The notes under the pieces were generated by a model. It was not told the origin of the DNA. It saw nothing but the letters and a program-made list of their open reading frames with translations, and did not search any database. A stretch of DNA of 64,000 nt from Rubellimicrobium roseum. Its GTDB lineage: Bacteria; Pseudomonadota; Alphaproteobacteria; Rhodobacterales; Rhodobacteraceae. Position numbers and translations under genes: made by a program. The stretch covers positions 62,001 to 126,000 of the forward strand of contig NZ_VDFV01000003.1 of NCBI RefSeq assembly GCF_006152145.1, read 5' to 3'. Below, one piece after another: positions 36,364-47,674 of this stretch. Numbering within the stretch: position 1 is the first letter of the stretch; every line of letters starts with the position of its first letter.

Positions 36364-38627
36364 GTGACCACGATCATCCTCTTCGCGCCACTCATCGGCA
36401 GCCTGGTCTGCGGCTTCGGCTGGCGTTTCCTGGGCGAGCAGGCCGCCTGCTGGTTCGCCACCGCGATGCTCGGCCTTGCCGCGTTCCTGTCCTGGATCGT
36501 GTTCTTCACGGTCGACGGCCCGGCCCAGCATGTCGAGATCATGCGCTGGATCCAGTCCGGCACGCTCGACTCCGCCTGGTCGATCCGGCTCGACCGCCTG
36601 ACCGCGATCATGCTCGTGGTCATCAACACGGTTTCGGCGCTCGTGCACCTCTACTCGGTGGGCTACATGGCCCATGACGAGAACTTCCACGAGGGCGAGA
36701 GCTACCGGCCGCGCTTCTTCAGCTACCTGTCGCTCTTCACCTTTGCGATGCTGACGCTGGTGACGGCGGACAACCTGCTCCAGCTCTTCTTCGGTTGGGA
36801 AGGGGTTGGCCTCGCGTCCTACCTCCTGATCGGCTTCTACTTCCGCAAGCCGTCGGCGAACGCGGCGCAGGTCAAGGCCTTCGTGGTCAACCGCGTGGGC
36901 GACTTCGCCTTCCTGCTCGGGATCTTCACGCTCTACTTCCTCGTCGACTCGATCCGGCTCGACGACATCTTCGCCGCCGTGGGCGAACTCGCGCAAACCG
37001 AGGTCTCCTTCGCCTGGAGCACCTTCAACGCCGCCGAGCTGGTCGCCTTCCTCCTGTTCTTTGGCGCGATGGGAAAATCGGCGCAGCTCTTCCTGCACAC
37101 CTGGCTGCCGGACGCGATGGAGGGGCCGACGCCTGTGTCGGCGCTGATCCACGCGGCGACCATGGTGACGGCGGGCGTGTTCCTGCTCTGCCGCATGTCG
37201 CCGGTCTTCGAGGTCGCGCCCTACGCCAAGAACTTCATCGTTTACGTCGGCGCCTCGACGGCCTTCTTCGCGGCGACCGTCGGCCTCGTGCAGAACGACA
37301 TCAAGCGCGTGATCGCCTATTCGACCTGCTCGCAACTCGGCTACATGTTCGTGGCCGCGGGCGCGGGCGTCTACGGCGCGGCCATGTTCCACCTGTTCAC
37401 GCACGCCTTCTTCAAGGCCATGCTGTTCCTAGGCGCCGGGAGCGTGATCCACGCCACCCACCACGAGCAGGACATGCGCAACTACGGGGGCCTGCGCACC
37501 TATATCCCCTACACCTACTGGGCGATGGTCATCGGGACGCTGGCCATCACCGGCGTGGGCATCCCGCTCACCTATATCGGCTTCGCGGGCTTCCTGTCCA
37601 AGGACGCGATCATCGAGACGGCCTGGGCCTCGGGCAACGGCTTCGCCTTCTGGGCGCTGGTGATCGCGGCCTGCTTCACCGCCTTCTATTCCTGGCGGCT
37701 GATCTTCCTGACCTTCTTCGGCCAGCCGCGCTGGGGCCATGCGTCCCATGCCCATGACCCGCACGCCTTCGTGCCCGCCGACGGCACCGGCTCGGCCCCG
37801 CTCGTGGGGACCGAAGCCACGCCGCATGGCCACGACCATCACGACGACCATCACCATGTGCCGCACGAGAGCCCGACGGTCATGCTCGTCCCCTTGGGCG
37901 TCCTCGCCCTGGGCGCCGTGTTCGCGGGGATGATCTGGCACAACAGCTTCTTCGGCGACCATGAGCGCATGACGGCCTTCTTCGACATGCCGCACGGCGA
38001 GGAGCACGGCTCCGAGGCGCGCGCGGGAGACGCCCACAGCGAGGGCGAGGCCCATGCCGAAGCTGGCGCCACGCCCGAGGAGGCCGCCGCCGAGGATGGC
38101 CAAGCCAGCGAGGCCGCGCCCGAGGAGGCCACCGCAGCCCCGACCGAGGAGAGCGATGTGCTCGTCCCCGGACTGGGCGGCGCCATCGCCATGAACCAAG
38201 CCAGCGAGGCCGTGCTCGACGCAGCGCACCATTCGCCGGCCCTGGTGAAACTGTCACCGTTCCTGGCGATGCTGATTGGCACCGCGCTGGCCTACGTGAT
38301 GTACATCCGCCGCCCGGACCTGCCGGGCCGGATCGCCGCGACCAACCGGCCGCTCTACGAGTTCCTGCTCAACAAGTGGTACTTCGACGAGATCTATGAC
38401 GCCGTCTTCGTGCGGCCGGCCGCGTGGCTCGGCAGCTTCCTCTGGCGGCGGGGGGACGGGACGGTCATCGACGGCACCATCAACGGCGTCGCCATGGGCG
38501 TCATCCCGACCTTCACGCGCCTCGCGGGCCGGTTCCAGTCCGGCTACGTCTTCCACTATGCCTTCACCATGGTCGTCGGGATCGCCATCCTCCTGACCTG
38601 GTTCACGATCACCGGGGGAGCCGAGTG

Positions 38628-38628
<1 letters not shown>
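36364..38628 (+). CDS. nuoL: NADH-quinone oxidoreductase subunit L, with His-rich and acidic insert
   Basis: ND5-type antiporter-like proton channel subunit; 754 residues, longer than the 610-700 typical. The core includes [19 protein letters not shown] (about 141-159) and [15 protein letters not shown] near 261. A His/Asp-rich loop ([15 protein letters not shown], about 488-502) and an Ala/Glu-rich stretch (about 545-597) are inserted before the last helices, which include the lateral helix. The start is a GTG. Its stop overlaps the nuoM ATG by one base. Confidence 0.95.
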
Positions 38629-40174
<1,546 letters not shown>

Positions 40175-40178
<4 letters not shown>

Positions 40179-41605
40179 CCGGCGACTTCGATGTGATCCG
40201 GCCCGAGACCTACCTCGCGCTCTATGCCATCCTGGCGCTCCTGGGCGGGGTCTTCACGCTCAAGGATCGCGCCACGCCGATCCTGCTGTGGCTGACCGCC
40301 GCCGTCCTGGCGCTGCTGGCCTGGTGGATCGGGGCGCGTGACGGGCTCGACGTCGCCTTCAACGGCAGCTTCGTCGATGACGGCTTCGCCCGCTTCGCCA
40401 AGGTACTGATCCTGTCGGCCGCGGCGGTGACGCTGATCCTGAGCCAGGACCACCTGACGCGCGCGGGCACGCTGCGCTTCGAGTACCCGATCCTGATCGC
40501 GCTCTGCGCGCTGGGCATGATGATCATGGTCTCGGCCGGGGACCTGCTCACCCTCTACATGGGGCTCGAGCTGCAGGCGCTGTCGGCCTACGTGCTGACC
40601 TCGATCCGCCGCGACAGCGTGCGCTCGACTGAGGCGGGGCTCAAGTTCTTCGTCCTGGGCGCCTTGTCCTCGGGGCTCCTGCTTTACGGCGCGTCGCTGA
40701 CCTACGGCTATGCCGGGACGATCGACTTCGCGGGCATCTTCGCGGCGACGGGCGACGGCGCCTCGCTGGGGCTGATTTTCGGTCTGGTGTTCATCATGGC
40801 CGGGCTGGCCTTCAAGATCTCGGCCGCGCCCTTCCACATGTGGACGCCCGACGTCTACGAAGGCGCCCCCACGCCGGTGACGCTGTTCCTGGCCACGGGC
40901 TCCAAGGTTGCCGCCGTGGGTCTTCTGGCTCGCGTGGTCCACGACGCCTTCGGCATGGTCGCGGGCGACTGGCAGCAGATCGTGGCATTCCTGGCGGTCA
41001 TCTCGATGTTCCTCGGGTCCATCGCGGCCATCGGGCAGCGAGACATCAAGCGCCTCATGGCCTATTCCTCGATCTCGCACATGGGCTTCGCGCTCATGGG
41101 TCTGGCCTCGGCCACGGCCTTCGGGGTGCAGGCGATGCTGATCTACATGGCGATCTACGTGGCCATGAACTTCGGCACCTTCGCCTTCATCCTGTCGATG
41201 GACCGGAACGGCCAGCCGGTCACCGACATCCGGTCGCTCAACATGTATTCGCGTCGCGAACCGCTTCGGGCCTTTGCGCTGCTGATCCTGATGTTCTCGA
41301 TGGCGGGCGTGCCGCCGATGATCGGCTTCTTCGCGAAGTTCTACGTGCTGCGCGCGGCTTACGAGGGCGGGCTCACCTGGCTGGCCATCGCGGGAATGGT
41401 GGCCTCGGCGATCTCGGCGTTCTTCTACCTGCGCATCGTTTACTTCATGTACTTCGGCGAGGACGGGGAGCGGCTGGACAGCCGGATGCCGGGCGCGCAT
41501 TGGGCGGTGCTGATGGTCTCGGCGGCGGTGATGGTGCTGGGGGTGTTCAACCTCTTCGGCCTCGAGCCCCTGGCGGCGGCGGCGGCGGCCACCCTTGTCA
41601 ACTGA
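40175..41605 (+). CDS. nuoN: NADH-quinone oxidoreductase subunit N
   Basis: ND2-type antiporter-like subunit, 476 residues. [15 protein letters not shown] (about 128-142), [19 protein letters not shown] (about 212-230) and [13 protein letters not shown] near 299 are the family landmarks. It overlaps nuoM by four bases and the birA start by eleven. Confidence 0.96.
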
Positions 41606-42356
41606 GCCGCTTCCGCACGGGCTCTGGCCCGAGGGCTACGCCCTGGTCGTCCTGGACGAGGTGGACAGCACCATGGCCGAGGCGCGGCGACGCGCCCCGG
41701 CGCTGGACCGGCCGACCTGGATCATGGCCCGCCGGCAGAGCAATGCGAAGGGGCGCCGGGGACGGACCTGGCTGGGCGGGGACGGGAACCTCGCCGCCAC
41801 GCTCGTCTACAAGCCCTGGTGCACGCCCGCCCAGGCGGCGAACCGGTCCTTCATGGTCGCCAACGCGCTCTTCGAGTCGCTGGCGCTCTACATCGACCGC
41901 AGCGCGCTGTCGCTGAAGTGGCCGAACGACGTGCTGCTGAACGGCGGCAAGGTGGCGGGCATCCTGCTGGAAAGCGCATCCAGCACGGGGCCGCTGGTGG
42001 ATTGGCTGTCCATCGGAATCGGCGTGAACCTGTCCAAGGCTCCGCATGACCTGCGCACGGAGTTCGCGCCGGTGTCGCTGGCGGGCGAGGGCGGCGAGGT
42101 CGTCGCGCCCGAGGAGTTCCTGCACGTCCTGGCGGGGCATTTCGCGACGCAGGAGCTCAAGCTTGGCACCTGGGGCTTTCCGCGCATCCGAGAGGATTGG
42201 CTGGCCAACGCCGCACGCCTGGGCGAGATCGTCACCGCCCGCACTGCCACGCGCGAGATCACGGGCGTCTTCGAGACGGTGGACCAGGCCGGCAACCTGA
42301 TCCTGCGGGTCGAGGGGCGCGAGGTGCTGATCCCGGCGGCGGACGTGTATTTCTGA
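41595..42356 (+). CDS. birA: Biotin--[acetyl-CoA-carboxylase] ligase, catalytic-domain type
   Basis: Ligase that attaches biotin to carboxylases; 253 residues without the N-terminal DNA-binding helix-turn-helix of E. coli BirA, so it is an enzyme only. [12 protein letters not shown] is at about 21-32, [19 protein letters not shown] (about 52-70) is the biotin-AMP loop, and [18 protein letters not shown] follows near 105. A TTG start inside the nuoN end is the only start that keeps the full domain. Pyruvate carboxylase at the left end of the window is a likely client. Confidence 0.92.
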   Translation: MSTEPLPHGLWPEGYALVVLDEVDSTMAEARRRAPALDRPTWIMARRQSNAKGRRGRTWLGGDGNLAATLVYKPWCTPAQAANRSFMVANALFESLALYIDRSALSLKWPNDVLLNGGKVAGILLESASSTGPLVDWLSIGIGVNLSKAPHDLRTEFAPVSLAGEGGEVVAPEEFLHVLAGHFATQELKLGTWGFPRIREDWLANAARLGEIVTARTATREITGVFETVDQAGNLILRVEGREVLIPAADVYF

Positions 42357-43129
42357 TGCTGCTCGCGGTCGATTGCGGCAACACCAACACCGTCTTCGCG
42401 CTCTGGGACGGCACGCGCTTCCTCGGGACCTGGCGCATGGCCACCGACTGGCGGCGGACGGCGGACGAATACTATGTCTGGCTCACCTCGCTGATCCGCT
42501 TTCGCGAGGTCGAGGCCGCGGTGGACGAGGTCATCATCTCGTCGACCGTGCCGCGGGTGGTGTTCAACCTTCGGGTGCTCGCGGACCGCTACTTCGGCTG
42601 CCGGCCGCTGGTCGTGGGCAAGCCCGAGTGCCGGCTTCCCTGCCCGCCACGGGTGGACGAGGGGACCCAGGTCGGGCCCGACCGGCTGGTGAACGCCGCC
42701 GGCGCCTTCGACCGGCACGGGGGCAACCTGATCGTGGTGGACTTCGGGACCGCCACCACCTTCGACGTGGTGGACGACGACGGCGCCTATGTGGGGGGCG
42801 TGATCGCGCCCGGCGTGAACCTGTCGCTGGAGGCCCTCCACATGGCCGCCGCCGCGCTGCCGCACGTGGACGTGACCAAGCCGCAACGCGTGATCGGCAC
42901 CAACACCGTCGCCTGCATGCAGTCGGGCATCTTCTGGGGCTACGTCGGACTCGTGCGCGGGATCTGCGAGCGCATCCAGGCCGAACGGGAGCGGCCGATG
43001 CGGATCATCGGAACCGGCGGGCTCGCCCCCCTGTTCGGACAGGGAGACGTCCTATTTGACCGGGTCGAGGACGACCTGACCATCCACGGGCTCACCGTGA
43101 TCCACGCCTTCAACAAGGAGACGGCATGA
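42356..43129 (+). CDS. coaX: Type III pantothenate kinase CoaX
   Basis: First enzyme of coenzyme A synthesis, 257 residues. Acetate-kinase-fold motifs are DCGNTNTVFALW (5-16), GPDRLVNAAGAF near 108, DFGTATTFDVV near 127 and GGVIAPGVNLS near 142. Type III enzymes are not inhibited by CoA and use K+ or NH4+. Coupled to birA by a one-base overlap. Confidence 0.95.
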   Translation: MLLAVDCGNTNTVFALWDGTRFLGTWRMATDWRRTADEYYVWLTSLIRFREVEAAVDEVIISSTVPRVVFNLRVLADRYFGCRPLVVGKPECRLPCPPRVDEGTQVGPDRLVNAAGAFDRHGGNLIVVDFGTATTFDVVDDDGAYVGGVIAPGVNLSLEALHMAAAALPHVDVTKPQRVIGTNTVACMQSGIFWGYVGLVRGICERIQAERERPMRIIGTGGLAPLFGQGDVLFDRVEDDLTIHGLTVIHAFNKETA

Positions 43130-43160
43130 CCGTCGCAACGACCAACCCCGAGGCCCGCGC

Positions 43161-44831
43161 ATGAGCGGGGAGCGCCTGATCTACATGCCGCTGGGCGGCG
43201 CCGGCGAGATCGGCATGAACGCTTATGTCTACGGCTACGGTCCGCCCGACCGGGAGCGGCTGCTGGTCGTGGACCTGGGCGTCACCTTCGGCGACATGGA
43301 CGGCACGCCGGGCATCGACCTGATCCTGCCGGACGTGGCCTGGCTGGAGGCGCGGCGGGACCGCATCGAAGGCATCGTCGTCACCCATGCCCACGAGGAC
43401 CACGTGGGCGCGCTGGGCCTCGTCTGGGACCGCCTGCGGGCTCCGATCTACGCCCGCAAGTTCACCGCCGCCATCGCGCGGCTGAAGCTGGACGAGCGGG
43501 GCGGAGCGCCGGAATCGGCGCTCCGGGTCGTGGAGGCCTGGCCCGAGGTCCTGGAACTGGGGCCCTTCCGCGTGGGCTTCGTGCCGATCAGCCATTCCAT
43601 TCCGGAAAGCGCGGGTCTGGTGATCGACACGCCGCAGGGGCGGATCGTCCATTCGGGCGATTTCAAGACCGATCCCGACCCGGTGATCGGCGAGCCCTTC
43701 GTGCCCGCCGTCTGGGAGGAGATCGCCAAGGGCGGGGTGCGGGCTCTGGTCTGCGACTCGACGAACGTGTTCTCGCCGAACCCCGGGCGCTCCGAGGCGA
43801 GCCTCGTGGACAATATCGAGGCGCTGCTGCGCGAGGCCAAGGGGATGGTCGTGGCGACCACCTTCGCCTCGAACGTGGCGCGGCTCCAGACGCTCGCGAA
43901 CGCGGCGATGGCGGCGGGGCGGTCGGTCTGCCTTCTGGGCCGGGCCATGCGGCGGATGGTGGAGACCGCCATCGACACCGGGCTTCTCACGCAGTTCCCG
44001 AAGGTTGTCTCGCCCGAGGACGCGAGCCAAGTTCCGCGCGAGAATCTGCTGCTGCTCGTGACCGGCTCGCAGGGCGAGCGGCGGGCGGCCTCGGCGCAAC
44101 TCGCGAGCCAAGGCTACATGGGGCTCTCGCTCAAGGAGGGGGACACGTTCCTCTTCTCGGCGCGGACAATTCCGGGCAACGAGCGCCCGGTGGCGCGGAT
44201 CATGAACCAGCTCTCGGAAAAGGGCGTGGACGTGATCGACGACGCGGGCGGGCGCTACCACGTCTCGGGCCATGCGAACCGCCCCGATCTGGAGCGCTTC
44301 CATGACCTCGTGAAGCCGCAGTTCCTCATCCCCATGCATGGCGAGCATCGGCACCTGCGCGAGCACATGAAGCTGGGCGAGGCCAAGGGCCTGAAGGGCA
44401 TCGTCGCCACGAACGGCATGATGATCGACCTGTCGGGCAATGCGCCCAAGGTGGCCGAATACGTCGAGACGGGGCGGACCTATCTGGACGGCGGCGTGCT
44501 GATCGGGGCCATGGACGGGGTCATCCGCGACCGGATGCGGATGGCGCTGAACGGGCATGTCGTCGTCACGCTGATCGTGGACGAGAAGGACGAGCCGCTG
44601 GGCGAGCCCTGGTGCGAGATCATGGGGCTGCCGCACAAGGGGCGCGGCAACAGCGACCTCGTGGAGGTGCTGGAGGCGGAGCTGAGCCAGTTCATCGGCC
44701 GGGCCGAGAAGCGGACCCTGCGCGACGACGAGCGGCTCGAGAAGGAGATGATCCGCATCGTGCGCCAGGCCTCTCAGGCCGAGATCGGCAAGAAGCCCGA
44801 GGTGACGGTGGTGGTGAGCCGGCTGGCCTGA
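43161..44831 (+). CDS. rnj: Ribonuclease J
   Basis: Metallo-beta-lactamase/beta-CASP nuclease with endo- and 5'-3' exonuclease activity, used in mRNA turnover and rRNA maturation; 556 residues. The zinc motif HAHEDH is at about 76-81, SGDFKTDPDPV near 165, STNVFSPNPGRSE near 203, and GHANRPDLERF plus MHGEHRH (about 370-397) in the beta-CASP part. Last gene of the nuo-birA-coaX-rnj run, closed by the terminator at 44861. In R. sphaeroides RNase J works beside RNase E. Confidence 0.95.
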   Translation: MSGERLIYMPLGGAGEIGMNAYVYGYGPPDRERLLVVDLGVTFGDMDGTPGIDLILPDVAWLEARRDRIEGIVVTHAHEDHVGALGLVWDRLRAPIYARKFTAAIARLKLDERGGAPESALRVVEAWPEVLELGPFRVGFVPISHSIPESAGLVIDTPQGRIVHSGDFKTDPDPVIGEPFVPAVWEEIAKGGVRALVCDSTNVFSPNPGRSEASLVDNIEALLREAKGMVVATTFASNVARLQTLANAAMAAGRSVCLLGRAMRRMVETAIDTGLLTQFPKVVSPEDASQVPRENLLLLVTGSQGERRAASAQLASQGYMGLSLKEGDTFLFSARTIPGNERPVARIMNQLSEKGVDVIDDAGGRYHVSGHANRPDLERFHDLVKPQFLIPMHGEHRHLREHMKLGEAKGLKGIVATNGMMIDLSGNAPKVAEYVETGRTYLDGGVLIGAMDGVIRDRMRMALNGHVVVTLIVDEKDEPLGEPWCEIMGLPHKGRGNSDLVEVLEAELSQFIGRAEKRTLRDDERLEKEMIRIVRQASQAEIGKKPEVTVVVSRLA

Positions 44832-44860
44832 GGCCAGCCCGATAACCTAGCTGCAGACCG

Positions 44861-44887
44861 AGGCGGGCTTCGGCCCGCCTTTTCTTT
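44861..44887 (+). terminator. Strong intrinsic terminator after rnj
   Basis: AGGCGGGC-TTCG-GCCCGCCT is a perfect 8-bp stem with a TTCG tetraloop, followed by TTTCTTT. It ends the long nuo to rnj unit 30 bases after the rnj stop and overlaps the end of the convergent gene. Confidence 0.9.
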
Positions 44888-45506
44888 ACGAGCAGAGGTA
44901 GAAGGCGCCGCCGACGCCGATGACCGTCACGGCGGCGGCTCCGGCAGCGGCAGGGACGGCAAGGGCGCTGCCCAGAGCGGCGGCCGAGGGGCCCAGCGAA
45001 GAGGCAACGGCCGAGGCCTGCCCCGAGACGAGCACGGCGCCGGTGCCGTGGGCGACGGCGGTCACCGCTTCGGCGTCGTTGTCGATGCGCCGTCCGGTGG
45101 CGAGGCTCATCATGGTCAAGCCCAGCGTCTCCACGCCATCGGCCACCACGTTCACCCGGTCGCAAACGGTCTTCGTGCAGCGACCCCGGTAGTTCCGGAC
45201 ACCGGGGACCAGCAGCCAGCCCTCGTGGTCGTCCTCGGCCAGGCAGTAGCCGTCGGTCTCTTCCAGCCGCATGGTGGTGCCGAGGACATGGATGATGGCG
45301 GCACTGTCGCAGGCCACCCGCTCGCCCCAGGCGCGGTCCCAAGTGCGCGAGGGCCACATCCGCAAGCGTTCCCGCAGGCCGGGGGACGGAGCGCCCATGG
45401 CCTCGGGGACGATGATGAGCTCCTGCGCGTTGACGCGGGTGGCGCAGCTCTGGGCCTGCGCCGCCCCGCCGAGGAGCGTGAGAAGGAGCGCGAGAGCGAG
45501 CCTCAC
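44886..45506 (-). CDS. Secreted protein of unknown function coupled to the DEAD-box gene
   Basis: Protein of 206 residues with a signal peptide (about 1-19, ending GGAAQAQ). The central part has several cysteines (SCATRVN, VACDSAA, GYCLAEDD, GRCTKTVCDRVN) and a long Ala/Gly/Val-rich hydrophobic C-terminus (about 160-203) ending FYLCS, which may insert in a membrane. The GTG start overlaps the helicase stop by four bases, so translation is coupled. Family not recognised. Confidence 0.75.
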   Translation of the reverse strand: MRLALALLLTLLGGAAQAQSCATRVNAQELIIVPEAMGAPSPGLRERLRMWPSRTWDRAWGERVACDSAAIIHVLGTTMRLEETDGYCLAEDDHEGWLLVPGVRNYRGRCTKTVCDRVNVVADGVETLGLTMMSLATGRRIDNDAEAVTAVAHGTGAVLVSGQASAVASSLGPSAAALGSALAVPAAAGAAAVTVIGVGGAFYLCS

Positions 45507-46975
45507 CCGGCGCGACGCTCCGCGAAGCTCATGCGGATGAAGGCGGGGACGTCGTCGCCCATGCCCACGATCCGGTCGTCGGCGGCATCCGAGCGCGGGC
45601 GGCGTTCGGCGACCTCACGCTCGGGCCGGTTGCGCTCGGGCCGGGGCGCCCGCTCCGGGCGCGGGGCGCGAACCTCCTCGACCGGTACGGTCTCCTCCAC
45701 GGTAGCCACGGGTTCGGGCGCGTGGGACTCGCGCCGTTCCTCGCGGTCGCGGCGGGGGCGGCGCTCGTTGCGCTCGGTCCGCTCGCGCCGGGGCCGGTCC
45801 TCGCGCATCTCGCGCGGGGGGGCGTCCTTGAGCGGATTCTCGATGCGCGGGATCTCCTTCTGGACCAGCGCCTCGATGGCCGAGAGATACTTCTCGTCCT
45901 TGGGGGCGCAGATCGTCAGCGCCTTGCCCGAGCGGCCCGCACGGCCCGTCCGGCCGATGCGGTGCACGTAGTCCTCGCTGTGCGAGGGCACGTCGAAGTT
46001 GAACACGTGGCTGACGGCCGGGATGTCGAGGCCGCGGGCGGCCACGTCGGAGGCGATCAGGAGCCGCAGCTTGCCGTCACGGAACGCCTCCAAGGTGCGG
46101 GTCCGCTGCGACTGGTCGAGGTCGCCGTGGATCGCCTCGGCGTTGTAGCCGTGTTTCTTGAGCGACTTGGCGACGATGTCGACGTCGATCTTGCGGTTGC
46201 AGAAGATGATCGCGTTGGTGCAGGCCTCGCCTTCGGCGTCGATGAGCGCGCGCAGGACGGCCCGCTTCTCGCTGCCCTCGGTCTCGCGGCGGGTCGGCTT
46301 GAACATGACCAGCCCCTGGGCGATGTTTTCGCCCGTCGTGGCGGCGCGGGCGACCTCGACCTTGGCGGGGTTCGACAGGAAGGTCTTGGTGATCCGCTCG
46401 ATCTCGGGCGCCATGGTGGCGGAGAAGAACAGCGTCTGCCGCGTGAAGGGCGTGAGCGAGAAGATCCGCTCGATGTCCGGGATGAAGCCCATGTCGAGCA
46501 TCCGGTCGGCCTCGTCCACGACCATGATCTGCACGCCCGTCAGCAGCAGCTTGCCACGTTCGAAATGGTCGAGCAGGCGGCCGGGGGTGGCGATCAGCAC
46601 GTCCACGCCGCGGTCGATCAGCGCGTCCTGATCCTTGAAGGACACGCCGCCGATCAGCAGCGCCTTCGTCAGCTTCAGGTGCTTGGTGTACTTGTCGAAG
46701 TTCTCGGCCACCTGGGCGGCCAGCTCGCGCGTGGGGCAGAGCACGAGGCTGCGCGGCATCCGGGCGCGGGCGCGGCCCTGCGCGAGGCGCGTGATCATGG
46801 GGAGCACGAAGCTCGCCGTCTTGCCGGTGCCGGTCTGGGCGATGCCCAAAACGTCGCGGCCTTCGAGCGCGGACGGGATGGCGCCGGCCTGGATCGGCGT
46901 GGGCGTCTGGTAGCCCGCGTCGGTCAGGGCCTGGAGCACGCGGGGGTCGAGATTGAGGTCGGAGAATTGGGTCAA
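45503..46975 (-). CDS. DEAD-box RNA helicase (RhlE type)
   Basis: ATP-dependent RNA helicase of 490 residues. The Q motif (GYQTPTPIQ, about 18-26), Walker A AQTGTGKT (about 43-50), DEAD (in VVDEADRMLD, about 153-162), SAT near 185 and HRIGRTGRAGRSG near 332 are all present. The last 110 residues are Arg/Glu/Pro-rich and probably disordered RNA-binding sequence. The start is a TTG at 46975 behind AGGATAG; no ATG is available. Such helicases are often cold-induced and help RNase degradosomes. A palindrome, AACGCC-CC-GGCGTT at 47071-47084, lies in the upstream gap. Confidence 0.92.
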   Translation of the reverse strand: MTQFSDLNLDPRVLQALTDAGYQTPTPIQAGAIPSALEGRDVLGIAQTGTGKTASFVLPMITRLAQGRARARMPRSLVLCPTRELAAQVAENFDKYTKHLKLTKALLIGGVSFKDQDALIDRGVDVLIATPGRLLDHFERGKLLLTGVQIMVVDEADRMLDMGFIPDIERIFSLTPFTRQTLFFSATMAPEIERITKTFLSNPAKVEVARAATTGENIAQGLVMFKPTRRETEGSEKRAVLRALIDAEGEACTNAIIFCNRKIDVDIVAKSLKKHGYNAEAIHGDLDQSQRTRTLEAFRDGKLRLLIASDVAARGLDIPAVSHVFNFDVPSHSEDYVHRIGRTGRAGRSGKALTICAPKDEKYLSAIEALVQKEIPRIENPLKDAPPREMREDRPRRERTERNERRPRRDREERRESHAPEPVATVEETVPVEEVRAPRPERAPRPERNRPEREVAERRPRSDAADDRIVGMGDDVPAFIRMSFAERRAG

Positions 46976-47173
46976 ACGCTATCCTGACGGAAAATTTGGG
47001 TTGCGGCGTGGGTGGCCGCATCCTGTCGCGCGGCCCGGCCCGGCCGGATTGCCGGGGCTGTGTCCTGATAAACGCCCCGGCGTTACGAGGAAAACGACGA
47101 AAGGTCAAGGCTGTGCCGGACTTGAGGGTGCGGCATCGTGACCTAGCTGACGCAGCGGACAGAGGAGGTTTCG

Positions 47174-47602
47174 ATGATCCAGAAGTATGGAGAGGCGCGC
47201 TGGCAGGGTGGGCTGCGGGACGGGCAGGGCACGCTGTCGACCGAGACCGGCTCGCTGAGGGACCAGCCCTACAGCTTTGCCAAGCGGTTCGGCGACGAGA
47301 AGGGCACCAACCCCGAGGAACTGATCGGCGCGGCCCATGCGAGCTGCTTCGCCATGCAGATGAGCGCCTTCATCGAGCAGTCCGGAACCAAGGCGGAGAG
47401 CATCGAGGCCCGCAGCACCGTGACGCTGACCGTGGGCGCCGAGGGCGCCGACATCACGCGCGTTCATGTGGAGGTGGTGGCCTCGGTGCCGGGCATGACC
47501 GCCGAGCAGTTCCAGGAGATCGCCGAGCGGACCAAGGCGGGCTGCCCGGTGTCGAAGGTGCTCAAGGGCGCCGACATCACGATGGCGGCGCGGCTGGGCT
47601 GA
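47174..47602 (+). CDS. osmC: OsmC-family peroxiredoxin-like protein
   Basis: Cysteine-dependent organic hydroperoxide reductase, 142 residues. Two redox cysteines are seen: AHASCFAMQMSAF (Cys near 58) and AGCPVSKVL (Cys near 125), with the N-terminal RDGQGTLSTETG motif of OsmC rather than Ohr. The AGAGGAGG ribosome-binding site is very strong. It diverges from the DEAD-box gene across 198 bp. Confidence 0.92.
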   Translation: MIQKYGEARWQGGLRDGQGTLSTETGSLRDQPYSFAKRFGDEKGTNPEELIGAAHASCFAMQMSAFIEQSGTKAESIEARSTVTLTVGAEGADITRVHVEVVASVPGMTAEQFQEIAERTKAGCPVSKVLKGADITMAARLG

Positions 47603-47608
47603 CGGGGG

Positions 47609-47674
47609 TCAGCGGCGGCGGGCGAGACGCTTGAGCGCGTATCTCAGGGCGGCCTTGAGCAGGAGCTTCTTCAT
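47609..47674 (-). CDS. 21-residue cationic amphipathic peptide
   Basis: ATG at 47674, stop at 47609, with GGAG eight bases upstream. The peptide MKKLLLKAALRYALKRLARR plus one Arg has nine or more basic residues and alternating leucines/alanines, so it should form an amphipathic helix. The stop lies six bases from the osmC stop, tail to tail. Small size makes a chance ORF possible, but composition, start and ribosome-binding site are convincing. A long leader with several hairpins lies upstream on the same strand. Confidence 0.5.
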   Translation of the reverse strand: MKKLLLKAALRYALKRLARRR

